Shown here: piece after piece, positions 26,930 to 35,501 of the stretch
How the letters are laid out: the number at the start of each line of letters is the position of its first letter
How positions within the stretch are numbered: the stretch's first letter is position 1
Source of the DNA: Desulfosporosinus youngiae DSM 17734
Lineage (GTDB): Bacteria > Bacillota > Desulfitobacteriia > Desulfitobacteriales > Desulfitobacteriaceae
DNA length: 64,000 bases
Direction: 5' to 3'
Assembly: GCF_000244895.1 (NCBI RefSeq)
Contig: NZ_CM001441.1
Coordinates: 3,182,226-3,246,225, forward strand
Notes under the pieces: generated by a model
The model's database searches: none
The model's input: the letters and a program-made list of their open reading frames with translations, nothing else
What the model was told of the DNA's origin: nothing
Made by a program: the position numbers and the translations under genes

Positions 26930-27402
26930 GTCAGCAGCAAAACCCAGCAATACGTCTATGATGTGGCTAACCGCTTAACAGCTGCGAAAAACAGAACGGG
27001 TGATGCTATTCTAACTACATTTATGAGGTGGTCAGCGTCTCACGAAAAAAAAACCGTAGGATCTGAGACCATAACTTATCATTACTTTAAGGGCCAGCTG
27101 ATGTACGAAATCTCCAATTAGTGTGCGAGTAAAATTACGGCCCGCTATACCCGAACTCCGAAAGGAAGGCTGCTCTCGATCTATATCTATCGCCCTGTTA
27201 GAGGCCATTACAATTACTATTACTATCGACATGAGTGCGAATGATAATTTTAATCATGCATATACTTATGCGGGATATAGGTATGATAGAGAAACTGGGC
27301 TGTTATTTCCTCACTGCCAGGTATTATAATGCAGGAATTGGAGCTTTTTTCATAGCTGATGAATTTGTAAGAAAAAGAAAGAAAGATTTACTGTGTCATT
27401 AA
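26930..27402 (+). pseudogene. degenerate Rhs C-terminal fragment with hydrophobic-tip end
   Basis: Decayed copy of the parent Rhs gene region 24.88-25.42 kb: readable pieces include 'YHYFKGQLMYE', 'GRLLSIYIYRPVRGHYNYY' and 'NHAYTYAGYRYDRETGL'. It has frameshifts, an in-frame TAG and an internal deletion that removes the 'NAHGDVVAVTD' part. It ends with a tip tail 'FFIADEFVRKRKKDLLCH' whose stop is 24 bases before the next small gene. The tail resembles the parent tip end (hydrophobic, then basic). Confidence 0.75.
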
Positions 27403-27426
27403 TACCAAATAAGAGGGGATGTTCTC

Positions 27427-27799
27427 ATGGTATTAAGCAATTATCTACCTTGGCAACTAAGTGTATTACTACTAACATTATCGTGTATTGTTTGTATTTC
27501 GTATTCGGTAAAGTATTGGCGTTCAGGATATAAGATAGTTGCAGTATCTTTTTTTGGATTTAGTATTCTAGCTGCACAAATGGTTTTGGGTTATTTAAGA
27601 GGAAGTGGATATAATGGGGATTATAACAAGAGGTTTCAAAATTGAAACTGGCCTAGTTTTCATTTCGATGTTGATTGGAGCTGTTTGGAAGATTAAGAGA
27701 GAAGATAACAAAAGATATAAAGATGCTCTTAAATTCTTGATAGTAATTGGGATAATCCTAATAATTCTTCAAATAATGGTGTTTATATCTTTGAGGTAA
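27427..27799 (+). pseudogene. frameshifted Y-[LI]-P-W membrane protein (immunity paralogue)
   Basis: Two overlapping frames together make one protein like that at 33926: first 'NYLPWQLSVLLLTLSCIVC' to 'LGYLRGSGYNG', then, in another frame, 'LVFISMLIGAVWKIKREDN' to 'ILQIMVFISLR'. The join near 27605-27645 is a single frameshift; the corrected product would be about 125 residues with four helices, like its paralogues. An AGAGGGG site precedes the ATG and a strong hairpin follows. The frameshift could be true decay or a sequencing error. Confidence 0.7.
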
Positions 27800-27842
27800 A
27801 GAATTGTCGAACCTACTGTTTAGCTGTGATGCTTAGGTCGGC

Positions 27843-27876
27843 AAAGGCCTTCGAAGTTCGTCTCGAAGGCCTTTTT
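27843..27876 (+). terminator. module-end terminator
   Basis: 12-bp stem AAAGGCCTTCGA / TCGAAGGCCTTT with trailing TT and CCC. Almost the same hairpin ends the module at 36.9 kb. Confidence 0.8.
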
Positions 27877-27895
27877 CCCTCCCTAAGGGACTGGT

Positions 27896-28284
27896 TCTTC
27901 TATACCCGAACCCCGGAAGGAAAGCTACTCTCGATTTATATCTTTCGCCCTGTTAGAGGCTATTGGAACTATTATTACCACCATTACAATGCCCATGGGG
28001 ATGTTTGTAGCGGTAACGGATTCCAATGAAGCTGTGTACCTGCAGTATGCTTATGATCCTTATGGAAATGTCATCAGTGTTAAGGATGGTGCCGGAGGAA
28101 AAGCAAAAGACATCCATTTAGATCATACTGAAAAACCTGGCTCTCATCCTTGGCCACATGCACATGAATGGATTGGTAACAAGCGAAAGCAATTGGTAAT
28201 AAAGAATGGCGTCCAGCTACCCCCGAAGACTTAAGTGATATTCCAAAATCAAAATTTCCAAGTAGGTATCGCATACTGCCGTAA
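27896..28284 (+). pseudogene. Rhs fragment fused to a His-rich toxin tip, frameshifted
   Basis: Copy of parent region 25.10-25.29 kb ('PEGKLLSIYIFRPVRGYWNY', then 'YAYDPYGNVISVKDGAG'), with a one-base insertion in the 'NAHGDV/AVTD' part. It then diverges into a soluble tip 'KDIHLDHTEKPGSHPWPHAH', dense in His like the metal-nuclease tips of polymorphic toxins. A second frameshift near 28190 must be corrected to read on to 'EWRPATPEDLSDIPKSKFPS' and the stop at 28284, 14 bases before the partner gene. Confidence 0.7.
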
Positions 28285-28298
28285 AAGGAGTGTAGAAC

Positions 28299-28817
28299 AT
28301 GAGTACTATATGTTTTGGGATTATTGAATTTAATATAGATTTAGACGACACAAACATGGCTTATCCCTTGACTAGGGAATTAGTTGCAAAATCTCTGTTC
28401 CACAATTATTACCTTGAGCTTACCAATCGTGTATTAGACCCAATGTCTAGGGATATACTTGATAGACTTCAAACATCGAATATGCTAGAAGCTAAAAATA
28501 TTATGGAATTTTATTTAACTGATGCGCCAATTGCACCAGATTTTGGATCGGGACTACAAGAATTTTTAATATTGCAAGAACAATTAGGCGAAATACCATA
28601 TAACAGTAATTTCTGTAAGTTTTTCAAAGAACTTTGGACGAATCAGATGATACAAAAAATTGTTATTATATTAGGATGGGATTTAAGTATCTACGAGCAA
28701 TTAGAACTACACCGAGTAAAAGACATTAATGAAATGTTTCAATATGTGGTTACCGATTATCTGAAGACACAAGGAGAACTCAATTCAGTATTTGTTATAA
28801 GTAAAGGAGTAAACTAA
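28299..28817 (+). CDS. probable orphan immunity protein, unknown family
   Basis: 172-residue soluble acidic protein with an AAAGGAG site, directly after a broken His-rich tip. No signal peptide or membrane segment; helical middle ('DPMSRDILDRLQTSNMLEAK') and a C-terminal 'LGWDLSIYEQLELHRVKDIN'. No family recognised. By position it is the immunity partner of the preceding tip, kept intact while the tip has decayed. A perfect hairpin follows. Confidence 0.6.
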   Translation: MSTICFGIIEFNIDLDDTNMAYPLTRELVAKSLFHNYYLELTNRVLDPMSRDILDRLQTSNMLEAKNIMEFYLTDAPIAPDFGSGLQEFLILQEQLGEIPYNSNFCKFFKELWTNQMIQKIVIILGWDLSIYEQLELHRVKDINEMFQYVVTDYLKTQGELNSVFVISKGVN

Positions 28818-28840
28818 ATTCAATCATTACAGTTATCGTT

Positions 28841-28866
28841 GGCTGTCTCATGAGACAGCCTTCCTT
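28841..28866 (+). terminator. module-end terminator
   Basis: Perfect 20-base palindrome GGCTGTCTCATGAGACAGCC followed by TTCCTT. Confidence 0.65.
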
Positions 28867-28867
28867 G

Positions 28868-29067
28868 CCAACAGATTTTTACCTGGTTGGAGCCTTAACG
28901 CAGGCTTCACAGCGGGAGTGGGTGGGATTGGACAAATGCAAGGTACCTCTGGATTTGCAACGGAATATGTTATTGAAATTCCTCAAGCTGGATATTTAAT
29001 GTATACCAGGATAATTGGTAGGTTTTCCCCAGGTAGTTTTGCAGGGCCAATTGTTCCCCATTTTTAA
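28868..29067 (+). pseudogene. remnant of a displaced Gly-rich toxin tip
   Basis: Open for about 65 codons with no start: 'GWSLNAGFTAGVGGIGQMQG', then 'YVIEIPQAGYLMYTRIIGRF' and a stop at 29067, 16 bases before the next gene. No Rhs core sequence remains attached. The Gly-rich run resembles the end of an ADP-ribosyltransferase- or beta-sheet-type tip, but I would not name it. Confidence 0.5.
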
Positions 29068-29082
29068 ACGGAGGCTAATAAA

Positions 29083-29496
29083 ATGTTTAAAGAAGTAAAA
29101 ACAAGTACTATTGGATATATACTTTTTGGACTAGGTTTAATCTATGTAATTTTTTCTGTTTTAATTGGAGGAGAAAAGGCTCTAAAGATTGAGCCTGATT
29201 TAAGAAATCAATTTAGCATGATAACACCATTCCCTGGAACGGAACAATATGATTCCGATTATATTGTGAAAGAAGGTTTAGTAGATCTTGATTGGTTTTA
29301 TCGAAGTAGTGTTCCTTTTGACGAAGTATTTAAGCATTATACTGACGAGTTAGAGAAAAATGGGTGGAAATTTCATATGAAGCAAAAAAACAGAGATGGA
29401 ACCGTGTCTTATTATTTCAGACAGGGAGATTATTTCGCCAATATTACTTTTCTTGATAATTATCATTTCCAATTTAATCTTAGGTGGGCAATGTAG
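29083..29496 (+). CDS. membrane-anchored probable immunity protein
   Basis: 137 residues: an N-terminal transmembrane helix ('IGYILFGLGLIYVIFSVLIG', 11-30) and a soluble domain with 'TPFPGTEQYDSDY' and a charged beta-rich end ('KNGWKFHMKQKNRDGTVSYY'). An ACGGAGG site lies before the ATG. It follows a tip remnant and is followed by a terminator. No family recognised; the array position suggests immunity. Confidence 0.6.
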   Translation: MFKEVKTSTIGYILFGLGLIYVIFSVLIGGEKALKIEPDLRNQFSMITPFPGTEQYDSDYIVKEGLVDLDWFYRSSVPFDEVFKHYTDELEKNGWKFHMKQKNRDGTVSYYFRQGDYFANITFLDNYHFQFNLRWAM

Positions 29497-29539
29497 GTGA
29501 ATAAAAAAGATTATTATATTTCTAAAATGTGACAAGGAG

Positions 29540-29584
29540 AAAAGGAACGACTTAGGGATAAAACCTTCGGCTCGTTCCTTTTTC
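29540..29584 (+). terminator. module-end terminator
   Basis: Stem AAAGGAACGA / TCGTTCCTTT with TTTC after it; loop of about 21 bases. Confidence 0.7.
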
Positions 29585-29735
29585 TACCATGGGAACTCTC
29601 GAATTTTATTAATCCTAGGCGTAATATGCAGTGCGATACGTTTCTAGGTCAATAAAAGCTTAGAATTCAATATTACTATTCATAGAACTAACATATTGAA
29701 AACAATGGTCCTGCCATCACTCATAAGGAGGAATG

Positions 29736-30904
29736 TATTCCAAGACGGATCAACTCCTGGGCTTTAAGCCTAAATATATATCCAGTCCTGACGTCCCCTA
29801 TGCCTTTCTCTATTCCCTCAACAAGTTGGTGGAAAAAGTCTCGGCAGCGGACAAAGACACTCTCTTTAAGTACGATGAAGGCAGCAAGCTGAAGTTACAG
29901 ACGAATCCCAATGGTGTGGAGGATCGCTTCGATTATAATGAAGGCAATCAGCTGATTGGTACCTCGACCTCAAACCCGGCACCAATACAAAAATCACGAA
30001 CAAGTATGAGTATGATGACGATGGCCGACTTAAAAGCATTACTCGTGACGGTTCAGAAGATCCAACAACAAAATATGTTTACAACAATGGCACGGAAAAG
30101 CTGAACCGCTTAACCCAAGCCGGGATCACGAATGACGGAATAAACTACACTCTGGATTACAGCCATGATCCGGCGGGAAACCTTAAAACCATGGAGCTGC
30201 CCAGCGGGCAGACAAATACCTTTGCTTATGATGGGGATAATAAGATCAGCTCTATCAGTGGGTCGGCGAGTAATGTGAGTTATGATGCCAACGGGAATCT
30301 GATCAAGCTGACGGTTAACGGCAAAACCCTGTAATATGTCTATGATGCAGCTAACCGTTTAACCAGCGTGAAAAACGGAGCAGGTACTGTCATTGCCAGT
30401 TACACCTATGACGGGGATGGCCAGCGCCTTACGAAAACCGTGGGATCGGAGACCATAACTTATCATTACTTTAAGGGTCAGCTGATGTACGAAACCTCCA
30501 ATCAGTATGCGGATAAAGTGACCGCCCGCTATACCTGGACCTCGGAAGGAAAACTGCTCTCGATTTGTATCTTCCGTCCTGTTGAGGTCTATTGGAACTA
30601 TTATTACTGCCATTACAATGCCCATGGGGATGTTGTGGGAGGAGGACGATGGGTAGATAAACCCTTGGAAAGCCTAGGCAAGATAAGATATGGTGGAGTG
30701 GTTGCAGGAGTGTCTGGAATAGTAAATACTGCACTTATCTCAGCGAACCCAGCATATACATCTTTGCAAAAGCAGCAACTAATTAAACGTAACTGGATAT
30801 TTACTGGACTAGGCTTTGTAACAGGTGTGTCAATCGGCTTATTGATCCCTGGCGTAGGATGGGGCATTTACTGCCACCTTGGTAAGCTCAGCCATAATTT
30901 ATGA
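29736..30904 (+). pseudogene. large Rhs C-terminal fragment with a hydrophobic tip
   Basis: Best-preserved copy of the parent gene (region 24.29-25.21 kb): 'SKTDQLLGFK', 'FKYDEGSKLKLQTNPNGVED', then a one-base deletion near 29970, and in the right frame 'SYTYDGDGQRLTKTVGSETI'. An in-frame TAA replaces a Gln codon near 30331. After 'YNAHGDVV' (30637) it switches to a new tip with two hydrophobic stretches ('YGGVVAGVSGIVNTALI', 'FTGLGFVTGVSIGLLIPGVG'), open to 30904. The tip codons themselves are intact. Confidence 0.8.
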
Positions 30905-30959
30905 GGCTCAATCATTTACGAAGATAGAACTATAAGGCGAAAGAGTTAGGAGGTGTCCA

Positions 30960-31253
30960 ATGCACGGTTTAAACGACTGGATAGTCCTGGTTCTTACAGG
31001 TATCCTTATGGCACTAGTTGTTGGAAGAGTACTTGCTATTTTCATCAATTTTATAATTGGTTCTTTGGAGATATTCAACAATTTATTTATTTCATTATTT
31101 TCTTCTTTCTTTTTGCCCTTTGTTGGATATTATTTCTTGAACAAATTCGGAGAGGAGTTTTTTCAACGGCATTTACTATTTGTTGTTGCACTCTTAAGTC
31201 TTTTACTAGGATTACCAAACCATATCTATGACGTACAAAAGAGACAACAGTAA
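30960..31253 (+). CDS. three-helix membrane protein, probable immunity partner
   Basis: 97 residues with three transmembrane helices and a polar end ('NHIYDVQKRQQ'). An AGGAGG site is 6 bases before the ATG. It lies just after a hydrophobic tip, as the Y-[LI]-P-W proteins do, but shares no clear sequence with them. A hairpin (31327-31355) follows. Confidence 0.6.
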   Translation: MHGLNDWIVLVLTGILMALVVGRVLAIFINFIIGSLEIFNNLFISLFSSFFLPFVGYYFLNKFGEEFFQRHLLFVVALLSLLLGLPNHIYDVQKRQQ

Positions 31254-31326
31254 AAATTTGAATATTGCTGAAAAATAACTGGACTCTGATTAAGTTTTTA
31301 ATTGAATTTTGCAAACACATGCGAGG

Positions 31327-31358
31327 AAGGTTCAAGCCTAAAGGGCTTGGTCCTTTAT
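31327..31358 (+). terminator. module-end hairpin
   Basis: Stem AAGGTTCAAGCC / GGGCTTGGTCCTT then TAT, resembling the hairpin at 26856. A second stem (GGGTAGGAGGCTGA...TCAGCCGACCTCCC) follows at 31363-31400. Confidence 0.55.
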
Positions 31359-31395
31359 AATCGGGTAGGAGGCTGATCATTAGTTGGTCAGCCGA

Positions 31396-32051
31396 CCTCC
31401 CACAATGTCAGGTACTATAATGCAGAGATTAGCAGGTTTTTGACGTAGGATACCTTCTATGGAGAACCTTCAAATCCTCAAGGCCTGAAAACATACGCTT
31501 ATACAGGAGGAGACCCTGTAAACAGGATTAATCCTAGTGATCATTTCTAGTTCCTTTGCCATATTTGGGTGAAGGGGTGGTTATGGCTTTAATCGTTATT
31601 GGAGAATATCTAGCAACAGTAGCTTCTGCGCCCGATTTTCAATAGGATGTTCAGATGACAGCCATGAATTTAGCTGAAGGTGACTATGTAGGAGCGGCAG
31701 TAAATGCGCTATCCTCAGCTGTACCGGGTGTGTCTGCTGCAGAAGTTAAAGCAGCTGTGAAGTTAGCCAAGAATACTGATTGAGCCGCAAATAAACTTAA
31801 GCCAGATTTATATGCAGTTGGGCCACATAGTACCCTTTAAATGCGACCCACTAATTAACAAAAACAACGAACTATAAAACTTATAAGTTTGCAGATCTTA
31901 GAAATCCAAACACGTGGGAACGCATCAAACGTTTTGACGGAATCGGGAAGCCACACATGATAAGATAACAGGTGAAATTCTCATGCCTCATGTTCATGAT
32001 CCACTGGTGCCTGGTGGGGGTCGAATCCCGAACCTTTGGGAAATGCCGTAA
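31396..32051 (+). pseudogene. Rhs core end with pretoxin-like region and decayed nuclease-like tip
   Basis: Divergent Rhs core ('RYYNAEISRFLT', stop, 'DTFYGEPSNPQGLKTYAYTG'), then a region typical of the linker before toxin domains ('MTAMNLAEGDYVGAAVNALS', 'AVPGVSAAEVKAAVKLA'), then a soluble tip reading, across at least two frameshifts and several stops, 'RNPNTWERIKRFDGIGKPH', 'KITGEILMPHVHDPLVPGG' and 'RIPNLWEMP'. The His/Pro pattern suggests a metal-dependent nuclease-type tip. Stop at 32051, 12 bases before the Imm53-like gene. Confidence 0.7.
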
Positions 32052-32063
32052 GGAGTGCTTAAA

Positions 32064-32366
32064 TTGAACTTATTAAAATGGTTAGAAGATTGGTATTACT
32101 CGAATTGTGACGGTGATTGGGAACACTTATATGGTGTTACAATTTCTACGTTAGACAATCCTGGTTGGACTATTAAAATTGAGTTGTTAGAAACATTTAT
32201 GGAAACTAAACAATTTCAAGCTATTAAACATTTTCGCACAGAAGAAGACTGGATTGACTGTAAGGTTACAAATGGGGTTTTTACAGGATGCGGTGGGCCA
32301 AGAAATTTGGAAGAAATAATTAGGATCTTTTACAAATGGGTAGAGAGCAACGAGGAAAAGAATTGA
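32064..32366 (+). CDS. Imm53-like immunity protein
   Basis: About 100 residues. 'LEDWYYSNCDGDWEHLYGVT' followed by 'ISTLDNPGWTIKIEL' matches my recollection of the Imm53 immunity family found beside polymorphic toxins. The TTG at 32064 is preferred (AAGGAG site 8 bases before it); a GTG at 32055 lies inside the ribosome site. Intact although its tip is badly broken. This is the clearest family evidence that the array holds toxin immunity genes. Confidence 0.7.
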   Translation: MNLLKWLEDWYYSNCDGDWEHLYGVTISTLDNPGWTIKIELLETFMETKQFQAIKHFRTEEDWIDCKVTNGVFTGCGGPRNLEEIIRIFYKWVESNEEKN

Positions 32367-32451
32367 TCACGAAAGCTTCCTCAACACTGACCACGATGAA
32401 CTAGGGTACCACTAAAAACAGGAATCAGATCTAAGTCATCTCAAAGGTCTG

Positions 32452-32493
32452 AAAGAGGAGTCCTTCGTCTCGTAAGAAGGACTCCTCTTTTGA
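32452..32493 (+). terminator. module-end terminator
   Basis: Perfect 15-bp stem AAAGAGGAGTCCTTC / GAAGGACTCCTCTTT followed by TGA; 9-base loop. Confidence 0.85.
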
Positions 32494-32529
32494 TAGGGCA
32501 GATGCTTTTCAGGCATCTAGCTATCCATA

Positions 32530-32796
32530 ATCCGAACACGAGCAAACAATGAGTGTTTCACATGCAGGCAGTAACAATCTCAGCGAAAAAGATCGACTGC
32601 TCTTTGCTATGTCTGCACTTGGAGCAATCTCAATGGGAAAAGCAGCTGTTTAGGTGTAGATGCGGTTGGAACAATACGGCTATCCAAAACTAGGGACGGA
32701 ATTAGTTGGATTTGGTGCAGATACGGCTGGTTGGGCAAACACACAAGCCAGTATACAGTCCATGGATTGGCTGAGCCCCCCTACTTTTTTAATATC
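32530..32796 (+). pseudogene. toxin-tip remnant without partner gene
   Basis: Broken reading stretches ('AGSNNLSEKDRLLFAMSALG', then after stops 'LEQYGYPKLGTELVGFGADT' and 'GWANTQASIQSMDWLS'). Style matches a polymorphic-toxin tip, but neither Rhs core nor an immunity gene remains. The following 70 bases hold nothing I can name. Confidence 0.35.
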
Positions 32797-32865
32797 TCAT
32801 TGAATGAGAAACCTAAAGGGTTTGACTAAATATATATCACAAAACTTGCGGTGGAGAAATGTAAG

Positions 32866-33436
32866 CAGACGGCAAATACGTTCAGAATGCCTGAGATCCG
32901 GTCAGCTTAGACCAGCAAACCCAAACTGACCAGGCCGGCAACTCTAAAACCTACGCCTATAATGCCGGAAACCTGACAATGGAATCCCCTAAGCTTAAAT
33001 CGATATGCTTATGTCCATGGGAACCCCATTAGTTTTGTTGATTCGACGGGACATGATGTTAGGGGCACCGGGGATGGATTTAGGTGTGTATCTGGAGTAT
33101 CAGGAACTGGAGCTTCCCCCGACTGGCAGTTATAATACCCCATCTCCGAAGAAAACGGCCCCAAGGACAAAGCTTTCAAAGGACATTATCACAAAAGCTG
33201 GTACTTCAGCGACTTATGCTGGAATTATAGCAGGCGTAGTAGGTTTAGGGTTGATTGGTGTTACCGCTGTTGTTGGATCCTCGGTTATTTTAACAACTGT
33301 TGGTACTGCTGCCTTCGGTTTAGGTTTGCTGTTTGGTGAGGTAGCGGCTATTTCTCAAAGTATTCAATATGGTATGGGCTGGGATCCTAGCGCTGCCTTG
33401 ATGGATATTGGTGCTGGTATCGCAAGCTTATACTAA
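32866..33436 (+). pseudogene. recombinant Rhs fragment carrying an intact hydrophobic tip
   Basis: Starts as a copy of parent 22.58-22.70 kb ('NSKTYAYNAGNLTMESP' type sequence) and jumps at about 32990 to a copy of parent 25.46-25.60 kb, a deletion joint of roughly 2.7 kb. One base is inserted in 'HDV/GAPGMD'. From 'GAPGMDLGVYLEYQELELPP' on, the frame is open to 33436: the same linker as the parent, then a different tip with long hydrophobic helices ('AGIIAGVVGLGLIGVTAVVG', 'FGLGLLFGEVAAI'). An ATG at 33005 opens this frame but is probably not a true start. Confidence 0.75.
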
Positions 33437-33454
33437 TTTAAGGAGTGTTTTAGG

Positions 33455-33757
33455 TTGGAAAACTCTCTAACACAGGCGTTTCTTGGTTTACTCGTACTTG
33501 ATGCCGTAGTAGCAGTAGGTCTATGGTTTATTCTAAGTCGAATTACAAAGCTCACTAAAGGCAAAATTACGAGTATCGTTGCTGCTGTTGGTTTTTCACC
33601 GTTCTGTGGGATTTTCACATGGGCTTTGTTCCCTGAAATTGGGGTATACTCTCTATTCCTGTTAGGGATTCCTATTTTCATGTTTTTTATAGGACCTTTT
33701 TACTGGCGATGCCTTAAAACTTATCAGGAAATTCTTAAGAAATCATACAAAAATTAG
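33455..33757 (+). CDS. three-helix membrane protein, probable immunity partner
   Basis: 100 residues, helices at about 8-27, 40-60 and 65-82, with a basic C-terminus. TTG start with an AAGGAG site 8-10 bases before it, 18 bases after the stop of a hydrophobic tip. Unlike the Y-[LI]-P-W family in sequence. Probable immunity protein by position. Confidence 0.6.
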   Translation: MENSLTQAFLGLLVLDAVVAVGLWFILSRITKLTKGKITSIVAAVGFSPFCGIFTWALFPEIGVYSLFLLGIPIFMFFIGPFYWRCLKTYQEILKKSYKN

Positions 33758-33766
33758 TAATTTTGG

Positions 33767-33925
33767 TTTTGCAGCATCAGCCTGGTTACTGGAGTAGTAT
33801 TTTCGGCAGAAGCATCAGCTTTAACAATTACCACAGTGGGTTTGACCGCTGCTTTTGCAACATCCTATTGCTGGAGGGCCGTTAAAAGAAAGATATACGA
33901 TATTAAGCTTTTAGGAGGTATTTAA
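33767..33925 (+). pseudogene. hydrophobic toxin-tip remnant
   Basis: About 50 codons open to a TAA that directly abuts the next ATG: 'GVVFSAEASALTITTVGLTA', then a basic end 'YCWRAVKRKIYDIKLLGGI'. Same hydrophobic-then-basic design as the parent tip end, and like it placed before a Y-[LI]-P-W protein. Confidence 0.55.
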
Positions 33926-34309
33926 ATGCTTTTTAGCTACCTACCGTGGCAACTTAATCTTATAATTCTTTCAATTTGTTTGGTAATAATTCTGTACCAA
34001 TTAATAAAATTCTGGAAATCAAAACTGAAGATTTTATCAATTGCTTTTGGAATATGGGTAGTATTAATAATCCAATTGGGAATTGATTGCTTGAGGGAAG
34101 GGTTGGGATATAAAGCATTATTTATATTCCTTACAGAATTTTATATTTTATTGGTAATAAGTATTTTTCTAATGATTGCTGGAACAATGAAAAAGCTTAA
34201 AAAGGAAGATGATTCAAAAATAAGACCTTTTGTCAGATTCGTAATAATAATGGTTTCAATTTTAGTTACTTTATTTATAGCTATTCTTATATCTATACAA
34301 AACATGTAA
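33926..34309 (+). CDS. Y-[LI]-P-W four-helix membrane protein, probable immunity protein
   Basis: 127 residues, four helices; 'FSYLPWQLNLIILSI' at the N-terminus and 'MKKLKKEDDSKIRPFVRFVI' between helices 3 and 4. Nearly collinear with the frameshifted gene at 27427 (NYLPWQLSVL...WKIKREDNKRYKDALKFLIV) and more distantly with 26043. An AGGAGG site overlaps the end of the preceding tip remnant. Confidence 0.65.
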   Translation: MLFSYLPWQLNLIILSICLVIILYQLIKFWKSKLKILSIAFGIWVVLIIQLGIDCLREGLGYKALFIFLTEFYILLVISIFLMIAGTMKKLKKEDDSKIRPFVRFVIIMVSILVTLFIAILISIQNM

Positions 34310-34429
34310 TATATTATACGAATCATTTGGGTAAAAAGGAGTTATTTAACTGAAAATTCACCTCAATAAATGAGGGAGTTTCCTGTTTTTGCTTAATAGA
34401 TCTGTTCTTTTATGACATACCAAAAGCAG

Positions 34430-34695
34430 TGCCAACGGAAGCGCAAGCAGGCAACGGTTTCTAAAACACCCACTGGCCCAATCAGTCATACTTTCGACTA
34501 TGATTACGATAAGGTAGGAAATCTGATCAGCTCCGTCGAAAAGGATGGCAGCGGCACGTTTATCGGAAGTATCACGGAACCTTCATCGGGAGTATTCCAA
34601 GACGGATCAACTCCTGGGCTTTAACCTTAAGTATAAGACAAATCCTACAGTCCCCTACGCCTTTCTCTATTCACCCAACAAGTTCAAATGTTAGA
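34430..34695 (+). pseudogene. Rhs fragment without tip
   Basis: Copy of parent 24.12-24.38 kb: 'RKQATVSKTPTGPISHTFDY', 'DYDKVGNLISSVEKDGSGTF', then a frameshift and 'YAFLYSPNKF'. It breaks off at 34690, and an A/T-rich hairpin (34716-34754) follows. The stretch 34310-34429 carries a ribosome-site-like AAAAAGGAG and a CCTCA...TGAGG hairpin, probably the end of the previous module. Confidence 0.75.
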
Positions 34696-34787
34696 ATAAT
34701 ATTTAGAGAGTTAGAAAAGAAGAATAATGCCTTACATTTGGGCCTTCTTTCTTTTGCTCTCACATTAAAAAAGTAGAGGTCAAAAAG

Positions 34788-35237
34788 TTGAAAAAATATT
34801 TTATCGTTAAACCTTTGATGATAACAATAATAATTTTCTATTTGTTTGGAATATGGATTGTGAGTATGTTGCTATATCTATTTATTCCACATGAAATATT
34901 TAGTGTTTTTTTCTTAGGACTATGTAGTGTAGTTTTTATTAGCATAGTTTACAAACTTTTGAGTCAGAAGATTGAGATAAGCGACCAAGGTGTTAAGTAT
35001 AAAACCCCATTTACTTGCTATGAATTAAAATGGCACGAGATTAAGATAATCGGGATTGCAAATTTTAATTTTTTGGTGAGCAAACACCCTTGGCTGTATT
35101 TCTCAGAACAGGAACGATACCTTGATAGTTTATCTAGAATGAAAAATGTTTCAGGATTTCTTATGATGAACTACAGAAAGTGTATAATAACTGAAATTAA
35201 AAAATATTGGCAGGGAGAAATTTTTTTCTCCGACTAG
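34788..35237 (+). CDS. two-helix membrane protein with soluble C-terminal domain
   Basis: 149 residues: two transmembrane helices (about 10-33 and 37-57), then a soluble part beginning 'KIEISDQGVKYKTPFTCYEL' and 'KWHEIKIIGI', which has the strand pattern of bacterial PH-like domains (pattern guess). TTG start with an AGAGGT site. It sits at the end of the array after a tipless Rhs fragment and may be an orphan immunity gene or an unrelated passenger. Confidence 0.55.
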   Translation: MKKYFIVKPLMITIIIFYLFGIWIVSMLLYLFIPHEIFSVFFLGLCSVVFISIVYKLLSQKIEISDQGVKYKTPFTCYELKWHEIKIIGIANFNFLVSKHPWLYFSEQERYLDSLSRMKNVSGFLMMNYRKCIITEIKKYWQGEIFFSD

Positions 35238-35501
35238 TTTGCAATTATTGAAATAACAAATAGACCTTGTAATTATAAGATAAGTCAACTGATGGTTTGG
35301 CTCTTTTTTCTTTGTACTAGGCGTAGCCATCTAGGGAAGATGTGTTCTTGCTGTCCGGTCTTTCCCCTTTCTTCGTTGCATTATTTCAATTCTGCCGTGA
35401 GTTTTCGGCGACAGAAAAGATGTCAAATTCCTGGGTGTCACTTCCCGAGCTATTTGGCAGTAGAATTCTCGGAAATCACTGACAGTTGGAAGTCATTATT
35501 T

